5,335 nucleotides of DNA from Candidatus Omnitrophota bacterium (GTDB taxonomy: Bacteria > Hinthialibacterota > Hinthialibacteria > JAKQFZ01): NCBI GenBank assembly GCA_029558215.1, contig JAKQFZ010000890.1, forward strand, positions 1 through 5,335. Reading direction: 5' to 3'. Below, one piece after another: positions 1 through 4,681 of the stretch (positions are counted from its first letter, which is position 1; each line of letters opens with the position of its first letter). The notes below the pieces were generated by a model. It saw only the letters and a program-made list of their open reading frames with translations, searched no databases and was not told the DNA's origin. Position numbers and translations under genes: made by a program.

Positions 1-89
1 AGTTTCTATCGAACGTCGTAGATGAATGGCTCTACTGGTATTGGCTGCGGAGGCACGCGATGCTTCCATGCACCATGCCTATTCATTGA
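1..89 (+). CDS. 3' end of an upstream gene (X1), cut by the window edge
   Basis: A frame open from base 3 gives 28 residues, FLSNVVDEWLYWYWLRR... , ending at TGA 87-89. The first two bases (AG) fit the end of a Gln codon. Alone it would be too short to call, but it matches the end of the X2 frame at 1531-1604: both read QF-x-S-N-[VI]-[VI]-D-E-x-x-Y-W, and about 27 of the first 39 bases agree at an offset of 1530. The similarity fades after the Tyr-Trp pair and the last ~12 codons differ. It ends 24 nt before secreted protein A, the same arrangement as X2 and protein B (27 nt), so the genes may be co-transcribed. The function is unknown; see X2 for a weak structural guess. Confidence 0.5.
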   Translation, partial: FLSNVVDEWLYWYWLRRHAMLPCTMPIH

Positions 90-113
90 TTGTAGTAGCA
101 AAGGAGATTTGTC

Positions 114-1268
114 GTGACTAAAACAGACCGTGTATCGAAACTTGTATGGGTCTGCTTATTGTTACTCGGAACAGCTGGGGCGTTTGCACAAGAGGAATTC
201 ATGCTGACAGATGAGGAACTCGCAAGCGAGCAGGCGGGAGAAACCATGATTGACTTCTATGGCAGAGTGGTTGACCAGCATGGCGATCCAGTTGTGGGAG
301 CACAGATATCTGTTGGCATGTTGCACATTGCAAAGCCGCCCGTTCGGGAAGAGCGAGTTGTTGAAACAGATTTGTCTGGCGAGTTTGTCATTCATTGGGG
401 CAAGGGCTCTTTCTTGGTGATCAACAAGATTCAAAGGAATGGCTATGAGATCGGACCAAAGATGTACCAGTATAGCTACCGTTCCAACTGGGGATACCGT
501 CACATCCCCGACGAGTCCAATCCAGTCGTTTTCAAGATGCGGAAGAGGGCGGCAGAGCCGACCTTTCTCTTTCACCATATCGCTGCTGATCTGAAATTCG
601 ATGAATCCAACGGCCTTCATACGGGCTTCGATGTAATCAGGTCCTACGTGGATCCGGATCATCGCGTCCTGCAAAGGTTTCGCGATCTTGAGGCTTTGGC
701 GCTTTGGGAGCCTGGTGACGCAACCTGCGAAATCACCTTGAAGGCAAACGGAGACGACACAGCAGGGCTCATCCTGAGCGACGAGTTACTCGGCTTGGCT
801 CCGGAGTCAGGTTACCAAGAGTCACTCACTCTCACTTTTGAAGACAGGAAACCGGTCCAGCAGAAGTACCTTTACGTTCGTAGCAGAACTCCGGCGATCT
901 ACAGTCGTTTTGAGATCGGCGGTGCAGGGATAGGCAGGGATTGGCTGGAGCTCGGGCTCCAAGGACATACCAACCCCTACGGCGAGCGCAACCTGGAGAT
1001 GGACGAGCAGTTTCCCGGAGCAGCCTCAAGCCATATTGAAGCGATGGTAAGAAAAGCGTATCGTGATAATGTTTCTCTTGACGTTGCCCCTCTGAAGGAG
1101 TTGATCGAAGTGGCAAAAGGAACAACCAAGGAAGAAAGTCTTCGTATCTCCCGAGAAGCACGTGATCTCGAAGACAAAGTCGAGCGCGAAGAGAGAAGAA
1201 ACTTCGAAATAGATACGGCAACATTGACAGAAATGTACCGCAAAGCGAAGAAGGTTCAGGAGAGGTAG
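114..1268 (+). CDS. Secreted protein A with carboxypeptidase-regulatory-like domain
   Basis: This is a 384-residue protein of unknown function, probably exported. The GTG start is set by AAGGAG at 101-106, 7 nt upstream. Residues 1-25 form a typical Sec signal peptide: Lys/Arg n-region, core LVWVCLLLLGTAGAF, and an AFA|Q cleavage site. Residues ~47-112 (FYGRVVDQHGDPVVGAQISV ... DLSGEFVI ... GYEI) fit the CarboxypepD_reg-like beta-sandwich, a non-catalytic fold often found in surface or secreted proteins. A conserved HIPDESNPVVFKMRK stretch follows at ~120-134, then a beta-rich middle with LGLAPESGY and YVRSRTP-x-YSRF, both also present in protein B. From TNPYGERNLEMDEQF (residue 286) the C-terminus is charged and probably helical, and nearly identical to that of B. 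No enzyme motif was found. It follows the X1 tail closely and precedes a hairpin and the X2 frame. The gene call is firm; the function is not. Confidence 0.9.
   Translation: MTKTDRVSKLVWVCLLLLGTAGAFAQEEFMLTDEELASEQAGETMIDFYGRVVDQHGDPVVGAQISVGMLHIAKPPVREERVVETDLSGEFVIHWGKGSFLVINKIQRNGYEIGPKMYQYSYRSNWGYRHIPDESNPVVFKMRKRAAEPTFLFHHIAADLKFDESNGLHTGFDVIRSYVDPDHRVLQRFRDLEALALWEPGDATCEITLKANGDDTAGLILSDELLGLAPESGYQESLTLTFEDRKPVQQKYLYVRSRTPAIYSRFEIGGAGIGRDWLELGLQGHTNPYGERNLEMDEQFPGAASSHIEAMVRKAYRDNVSLDVAPLKELIEVAKGTTKEESLRISREARDLEDKVEREERRNFEIDTATLTEMYRKAKKVQER
969..1256 (+). repeat. Direct repeat copy 1: shared 3' module of proteins A and B
   Basis: These 288 bases align without gaps to 2574-2861 (offset 1605). 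A hand count gives about 36 mismatches, or ~87% identity, mostly at third codon positions. The repeat encodes TNPYGERNLEMDEQFPGA... to ...RKAKKV. Similarity falls off sharply before base ~969 and after the stop codon. Confidence 0.85.
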
Positions 1269-1278
1269 GGCAGTCGAG

Positions 1279-1311
1279 TAGGGTGGAACTCCTGGACTCG
1301 TTGCCACCCTA
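1279..1311 (+). terminator. Hairpin after protein A, possible terminator
   Basis: TAGGGTGG (1279-1286) and CCACCCTA (1304-1311) form a perfect 8-bp stem around a 17-nt loop, starting 11 nt after the TAG stop of protein A. The loop can extend the stem by AAC/GTT with one bulged base. No T-run follows, so it is not a textbook intrinsic terminator. It could weaken transcription or protect the mRNA 3' end. It overlaps the open frame upstream of X2, which suggests that X2 coding, if any, begins downstream. Confidence 0.4.
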
Positions 1312-1316
1312 TCCAC

Positions 1317-1604
1317 TTGGAGTGGCCGGAATTCCCGCCGGACGCCCCTGCAGTGGTTGTGGAGGACGGAGACTTGGTGTTCCCCGATGACACGCATGAG
1401 ATATTCAGCTATGCTGCGGAAGCACGAAGCAAAGCACTTGGCGCTCAGACCGAGCTAACATATTTTTCTGATTTCGATCTCCAATCGTCGCCGCTCAATT
1501 ATGATGAAAACCACTACTCTCACAGCCGCCAGTTTCGCTCGAATATCATCGACGAAAAGACATACTGGTCGTTTGTGCATGAGTGCTTATCTCTATCTGA
1601 GTGA
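1317..1604 (+). CDS. X2: small ORF or 5'-truncated remnant of the X gene
   Basis: The frame is open from 1269 to the TGA at 1602-1604. The first candidate start is TTG 1317, which has no ribosome-binding site. TTG 1374 (or GTG 1377) has GGAGG at 1361-1365, 8 nt (or 11 nt) upstream. The translation looks protein-like, especially LTYFSDFDLQSSPLNYDENH followed by YSHSRQFRSNIIDEKTYW. Its tail matches the end of X1 at the window start, which supports real or formerly real coding. A His about 29 residues from the end in an HSRQFR context recalls the C-terminal catalytic His of alpha/beta hydrolases, but this is a weak impression. Only 363 bases separate proteins A and B, so a full-size hydrolase could not fit; a remnant is the simplest reading. 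It ends 27 nt before protein B. No signal peptide is visible. Confidence 0.5.
   Translation: MEWPEFPPDAPAVVVEDGDLVFPDDTHEIFSYAAEARSKALGAQTELTYFSDFDLQSSPLNYDENHYSHSRQFRSNIIDEKTYWSFVHECLSLSE
1531..1569 (+). repeat. Diverged repeat of the window's first 39 bases
   Basis: These bases align with 1-39 at an offset of 1530, with about 27 of 39 identical, including AGTTTC at the start and TACTGGT at the end. Both copies encode QF-x-S-N-[VI]-[VI]-D-E-x-x-Y-W and lie just upstream of a secreted-protein gene. Together with the 969/2574 repeat, this marks a diverged tandem duplication of the X + secreted-protein unit. Confidence 0.6.
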
Positions 1605-1631
1605 TTCAGTCCCATTAGGAAAGGAATAAAC

Positions 1632-2870
1632 ATGAATAGGATAGAAGTGATCTTGCTAGGAATCGCCTGCATGTGCGCCACGGTCACTGTGCCAGGAGTG
1701 ACAGACTATGCTGAGTCGCAGAAGTCTTATTCACAGCGACTGCAGGAAGAGAGTAGTCGAGTTGCGGCTGAAGAGGAGCCCATAGAGTTTTACGGGAAAG
1801 TCATTGATCACCATGGCGACCCGGTCTGTGGCGCTACTGTGCTGATTCAAGTCGGTGGTGCTTCTATGGGGAAGAGAGTCCAGAAAGCGCAGGTACTTAC
1901 TTCACTGGACGGTTGCTTTGAATATCACTCCGAAAGGGCATCTGGGCTTCGAATCGAAGAGATAGCCAAACCAGGCTATGAGTTCCGCCGGTACCAAGGC
2001 ATGTTGTGCGAATTCAGGTATCGCAAAGACTACAACCCAAGGCATATACCTGACAGGGACAGCCCTGTAGTGTTTAGAGTCCGCAAGATGGATGCTGAGC
2101 CGACCTACTTGCTACACGATCCCTTCTCATTGGGGGGGATTGTCCTTGATGAGAAGCGAAGTTACCAGTGGGGGTACGATGCCATCAAACCTTTTGTCAT
2201 CTCCAGTGATTTCGAGCGAGGAAAGGTTGATGACATTCACATTTCAGTTTCACGCTTGGAGAGTAGTACGAAGTGCATTTTCACATTGACGGCTGAAGGC
2301 GGTGAAGAAGCGGGCGTGTACCCAAGCAACGAGTTCCTTGGCATGGCTCCAGATTCAGGATACGAGCCACACTACACTTTTACGGCAGTGAGATGTCCGA
2401 CAGGCACGCTGATTATCGGCCCAACAGGTTTGCAGAAAATTCTGTCCATGCCTCTGGATTTGTCAGGCATGCACTTCTATATCCGAAGCCGAATGCCCTT
2501 CTTGTACTCGCATTTTCACATTCAGGGAATCAGTGTGGGTTCGAAATCCATTAGACTGGTTGCGCAAATCTACACCAATCCTCTCGGCGACCGCAATCTG
2601 GAGATGGACGAGCAGTTCCCCGGAGCAGCCTCAAGCCATATTGAAGCGATGGTGAGAAAAGCCTACCCCGATGGTGTGCCCCTTGATGTTGTGCCTCTTA
2701 AAGAGTTGATCGAAGCGGCAAAAGGAACAACCAAAGAAGAGAGTCTTCGGATCTCCCGAGAAGTACGTGATCTCGAAGACAAGGTCGAGCGCGAAGAGAG
2801 AAGAAACTTCGAAATAGATACGGCGATGCTGACCGAAATGTACCTCAAGGCGAAGAAGGTCAAGAACTGA
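1632..2870 (+). CDS. Secreted protein B with carboxypeptidase-regulatory-like domain, paralogue of A
   Basis: This 412-residue protein of unknown function has the same plan as protein A. The ATG is preceded by AAGGA at 1621-1625, 6 nt away. The N-terminus MNRIEVILLGIACMCATVTV has a positive residue and a short hydrophobic core, so export is likely, but it is a weaker signal than in A. Cys13 in LGIAC is an imperfect lipobox. Residues ~51-117 (IEFYGKVIDHHGDPVCGATV ... SLDGCFEY ... PGYEF) are the CarboxypepD_reg-like module; HIPDRDSPVVFRVRK follows at ~138-152. The middle keeps LGMAPDSGY and YIRSRMP-x-LYSHF. Against A, the first ~310 residues are only moderately similar and contain insertions (for example RCPTGTLIIGPTGLQKILS). 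From residue 315 (TNPLGDRNLEMDEQF) the tail is ~88% identical. It is probably co-transcribed with X2 and is followed by two hairpins. Confidence 0.9.
   Translation: MNRIEVILLGIACMCATVTVPGVTDYAESQKSYSQRLQEESSRVAAEEEPIEFYGKVIDHHGDPVCGATVLIQVGGASMGKRVQKAQVLTSLDGCFEYHSERASGLRIEEIAKPGYEFRRYQGMLCEFRYRKDYNPRHIPDRDSPVVFRVRKMDAEPTYLLHDPFSLGGIVLDEKRSYQWGYDAIKPFVISSDFERGKVDDIHISVSRLESSTKCIFTLTAEGGEEAGVYPSNEFLGMAPDSGYEPHYTFTAVRCPTGTLIIGPTGLQKILSMPLDLSGMHFYIRSRMPFLYSHFHIQGISVGSKSIRLVAQIYTNPLGDRNLEMDEQFPGAASSHIEAMVRKAYPDGVPLDVVPLKELIEAAKGTTKEESLRISREVRDLEDKVEREERRNFEIDTAMLTEMYLKAKKVKN
2574..2861 (+). repeat. Direct repeat copy 2: shared 3' module of proteins A and B
   Basis: This copy aligns without gaps to 969-1256 and encodes TNPLGDRNLEMDEQFPGA... 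to ...LKAKKV. The central stretch around GTTKEESLRISRE-x-RDLEDKVEREERR is nearly invariant, highly charged, and likely to be a long helix or coiled coil. Confidence 0.85.
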
Positions 2871-2877
2871 GAGCAGT

Positions 2878-2921
2878 GCGGCATTCATGCCGCGAAAAGG
2901 AGCGGGAGCATCTTGCTCCCG
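2878..2921 (+). terminator. Two tandem perfect hairpins after protein B, likely terminator or repeat element
   Basis: The first hairpin is GCGGCAT (2878-2884), loop TC, ATGCCGC (2887-2893), 7 bp. The second is CGGGAGCA (2903-2910), loop TCT, TGCTCCCG (2914-2921), 8 bp. They are separated by GAAAAGGAG and begin 7 nt after the stop of protein B. No T-run follows, because the IS begins 1 nt after the second stem, so any original tract would have been displaced. They may act as a terminator, an mRNA 3' stabiliser, or a REP-like dispersed repeat. Confidence 0.5.
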
Positions 2922-2922
2922 A

Positions 2923-2936
2923 CTGGACTTTGGCCA
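2923..2936 (+). repeat. Left terminal inverted repeat of the IS
   Basis: CTGGACTTTGGCCA is the exact reverse complement of 4685-4698. Agreement ends immediately on both sides (GA upstream versus AT; TTAC versus CAAT inside), so 14 bp is the full perfect repeat. Confidence 0.9.
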
Positions 2937-2937
2937 T

Positions 2938-2945
2938 TACTAGAT
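2938..2945 (+). promoter_or_regulatory. Operator-like half-site just inside the left IS end
   Basis: TACTAGAT here is identical to the right half of the palindrome at 3015-3034 (its positions 3027-3034). It begins 1 nt after the left inverted repeat. No counterpart was seen at the right end. It could be a second binding site for the AbrB-like protein or its transposase fusion, or a chance 8-bp match. Confidence 0.3.
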
Positions 2946-2987
2946 TTTTCGCAAGTTTTCTCGTGTGAAGTGATTTTGATGTTGCAT

Positions 2988-3017
2988 TTGAGAGGGGAAG
3001 AATGATAGATTTATATC
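2988..3017 (+). promoter_or_regulatory. Candidate IS promoter
   Basis: TTGAGA (2988-2993, five of six to TTGACA) lies 18 nt upstream of TATATC (3012-3017, four of six to TATAAT). The -10 box overlaps the start of the 20-bp palindrome, and transcription would begin near the palindrome centre. An alternative pair is TTGCAT 2982-2987 with TAGATT 3006-3011. The sigma-factor preference of this host is unknown. Confidence 0.4.
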
Positions 3018-3034
3018 TAGTATATATACTAGAT
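3015..3034 (+). promoter_or_regulatory. Perfect 20-bp palindrome, probable operator
   Basis: ATCTAGTATA is followed directly by its exact reverse complement TATACTAGAT. The site sits between the likely -10 region and the AAGGAG ribosome-binding site (3037-3042) of the AbrB-like ORF. Dimeric AbrB/MazE-type proteins commonly bind palindromes overlapping their own promoters, so autorepression is the natural inference. The AT-rich palindrome could also fold in the 5' leader RNA. Confidence 0.6.
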
Positions 3035-3047
3035 TAAAGGAGAAGCC

Positions 3048-3281
3048 ATGGGCCACCCGACCAAAGTTCAGTTGATTCAAAGGAAGAAAGGCGTCAGTCA
3101 GTACTACATCAACTTTCCGACAGTGCTTGCAGAAGCAATGGAGTTTCAAAAGAGCGAAACGGTTGAGTGGATCGTTGCCGACAAGGCAAATCTGATCCTT
3201 CATCGCAAGCACACGCCAGCGTCGCCAGTGGATGTAAAAAAAAAGACCGACAGACTCTGCTCGATGAGGTCGACAGATTGA
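3048..3281 (+). CDS. AbrB/MazE-like DNA-binding protein of the IS (frame A)
   Basis: This 77-residue protein starts at ATG 3048, with AAGGAG at 3037-3042, 5 nt upstream. Residues ~6-53 (KVQLIQRKKGVSQYYINFP ... LAEAMEFQKSETVEWIVADK ... LILHRK) match the SpoVT-AbrB swapped-hairpin pattern: two strands, a short helix after [FI]-P, then a Glu-x-Val-rich strand pair. Proteins of this fold dimerise and bind operator DNA as transition regulators or antitoxins. No toxin gene is adjacent; the partner is the transposase in the -1 frame. After the A-run at 3236-3244 this frame adds only TDRLCSMRSTD before TGA. The likely role, by analogy with the OrfA/InsA proteins of frameshifting ISs, is a repressor of the element acting at the palindrome 14 bp upstream. 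As the N-terminus of the fused product it may also guide the transposase to DNA. The fold is fairly sure; the role is inferred. Confidence 0.75.
   Translation: MGHPTKVQLIQRKKGVSQYYINFPTVLAEAMEFQKSETVEWIVADKANLILHRKHTPASPVDVKKKTDRLCSMRSTD
3236..3245 (+). other. Slippery A9-G site, candidate -1 programmed frameshift or transcriptional slippage
   Basis: Nine A (3236-3244) are followed by G 3245. In frame A the codons are GTA AAA AAA AAG, so positions 3239-3245 form A-AAA-AAG, the heptamer used by E. coli dnaX and several IS3-family elements. A -1 slip continues as GAC AGA CAG (Asp-Arg-Gln) into the transposase, while the zero frame ends at 3281. An extra A in the mRNA from polymerase slippage would give the same fusion. 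No strong upstream Shine-Dalgarno-like enhancer or close downstream stem-loop was seen by eye. A one-base homopolymer sequencing error is the main alternative. Confidence 0.6.
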
Positions 3282-4681
3282 TCTCCCAGTGTGCCGTGGC
3301 AGGCGGTGGGCAGGCTCACAAGAATCGCATCAAAGAGCACATGTTGAGTTCTCTTGTATGCTTGGGAAGACATACGGTGACCGGACATCTGGCGACGGCG
3401 GGAAGACAGTTCCAGGACTGGACTGGGGCGTATCGTCTGTATTCCCAAGACAGGCTCGATAGTACCTTGCTGTTTGAACCCATTCTGCGCTCATTGGTGC
3501 AGCATGTTCAGGCAGAGCATCCCGTCGTGGTGGCAGTGGACGATACCAGGTTGAAGAAGAGCGGTCGCAAAATACCAGGAGTCCAATATACCAGGGATCC
3601 TTTGGGGCCCCCGTTCAACGTGAATTTCATCCTCGCCCAGCGATTCCTTCAGATGTCAATTGCATGGTCCTGCCATGAGCGGCAAGTCCGGATGATTCCA
3701 GTAGACTTCCTTCACGCCCCAAGACCACAGAGACCACCCAAGAATGCTTCCCAAGAGCAACTTCAGCAATATCGCGACGCTTCTCGACAAGCGGCTTTGC
3801 CACACGTTGCGGCGCAAAGACTGGCATTACTACGCAAGCAATTGGATGCCGACCCGTCCGTTCACCCTCGTCCCATGGTGGCTGTAGTTGATGGAGGCTA
3901 TACCAACCGGACCTTTCTCTCCAGCCTGCCTGAACATTCCACCGTGATCGGGAGAATCCGGGCAGACGCCAAAATATACGCTCTCCCAAACCAACAAAAG
4001 CCCAAGGGTAGACACGCTGTCTACGGACCACAACTGCCCACCCCAGAGCAACTGCGACAAGACTCTGATACTCCCTGGCAGACAGTCGACGCATATGCCT
4101 GTGGCAAACAACACCACTTCCGCATCAAAACCATCGCTCCCATCAGATGGCGCCCAACAGGCAACAGGCATGATCTGCGACTTGTGGTTATCGCTCCGCT
4201 CTCGTATAGACTTCGAAAAGACTCCAAACTGCTCTATCGCAAACCAGCTTATCTCATCTGCACAGATACTCAACTCCCGCTCGAGAAACTCCTCCAGTAT
4301 TACCTCTGGCGCTGGGATATCGAAACCAACTTCCGCGATGAAAAAACGCTCCTCGGCGTCGGACAGGCACAAGTCCGTCATCCCCAGTCCGTTCACACCG
4401 CTCCAGCGCTCTCCGTGGCCGCTTACGCCTCTTTGCTCACCGCGGCTTGCTCCCTCTCACAACTGCATCAACTCAACAACCAACTCCCGCCAGCCAAATG
4501 GTCCCACAAGAACCCTCAAAGACTCTCCACGCAGAACTTGATAGACCGCCTCAGAAACGACCTCTGGAGTGATGCCATTGTTTCTTCACACTTGCAGACC
4601 AACACCACCTCATACACAAAGTCCCCAAAAATCCTCCCAGACCTCTATTCCGCTCTCTTCTACGGCGCCTCCAAAACCTGA
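3245..4681 (+). CDS. IS701/IS4-superfamily DDE transposase (frame B, fused to the AbrB-like domain by a -1 shift)
   Basis: Frame B adds 478 residues after Lys66 of the AbrB-like ORF, giving a 544-residue fused transposase that cuts and joins the IS ends. The frame stays open upstream to 3167, but those codons only shadow frame A and have no ribosome-binding site. Positions in the fusion: an N-terminal helical region with GRHTVTGHLATAGRQFQDW (~107-125); the first catalytic Asp in VAVDDTRLKKSGRK (Asp165 or Asp166); the second in AVVDGGY (Asp282); and the catalytic Glu426 in YYLWRWDIETNFRDEK. The last fits Y-2-R-3-E-6-K exactly (Tyr419, Arg422, Glu426, Lys433), the IS4-superfamily signature. The DDT-x3-K-x-G pattern and Arg-Asp-Pro-Leu-Gly region recall DDE_5/IS701 proteins. 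All catalytic residues are present and the C-terminus is complete. The plus strand of the second half is C-rich and G-poor, unlike proteins A and B, consistent with foreign origin. Confidence 0.88.
   Translation, partial: DRQTLLDEVDRLISQCAVAGGGQAHKNRIKEHMLSSLVCLGRHTVTGHLATAGRQFQDWTGAYRLYSQDRLDSTLLFEPILRSLVQHVQAEHPVVVAVDDTRLKKSGRKIPGVQYTRDPLGPPFNVNFILAQRFLQMSIAWSCHERQVRMIPVDFLHAPRPQRPPKNASQEQLQQYRDASRQAALPHVAAQRLALLRKQLDADPSVHPRPMVAVVDGGYTNRTFLSSLPEHSTVIGRIRADAKIYALPNQQKPKGRHAVYGPQLPTPEQLRQDSDTPWQTVDAYACGKQHHFRIKTIAPIRWRPTGNRHDLRLVVIAPLSYRLRKDSKLLYRKPAYLICTDTQLPLEKLLQYYLWRWDIETNFRDEKTLLGVGQAQVRHPQSVHTAPALSVAAYASLLTAACSLSQLHQLNNQLPPAKWSHKNPQRLSTQNLIDRLRNDLWSDAIVSSHLQTNTTSYTKSPKILPDLYSALFYGASKT

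Noticed and set aside
162..674. Minus-strand ORF opposite protein A, and similar minus ORFs at 832-1397 and 2631-2888
   Set aside because: They lie wholly or mostly opposite well-supported coding sequence, lack ribosome-binding sites and show no domain pattern; they are shadows.
114..1604. Readthrough fusion of protein A with X2 (same frame, separated by one TAG at 1266-1268)
   Set aside because: The stop matches the stop position of protein B to within one codon, and a hairpin follows it at once. Being in the same frame has a one-in-three chance, so this is most likely coincidence.
1632..1680. Protein B as a lipoprotein (Cys13 in LGIAC)
   Set aside because: Position -3 is Gly rather than Leu or similar, and the hydrophobic core is short; protein A has an ordinary AFA|Q signal peptidase I site instead.
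3167..3244. Start of the transposase at 3167
   Set aside because: The ATG at 3167 has no ribosome-binding site, and its first 26 residues are only the -1-frame shadow of the AbrB-like ORF. Entry by frameshift at the A-run explains the arrangement better.
3048..3281. AbrB-like ORF as the antitoxin of a toxin-antitoxin pair
   Set aside because: No toxin-like ORF follows; the next coding sequence is the transposase, and both lie inside the IS inverted repeats.
3627..4396. Minus-strand ORFs and the plus ORF 4095-4541 inside the transposase
   Set aside because: They overlap the DDE region that holds all catalytic residues. The Ser/Pro/Thr-rich translation at 4095-4541 is typical of an out-of-frame reading.
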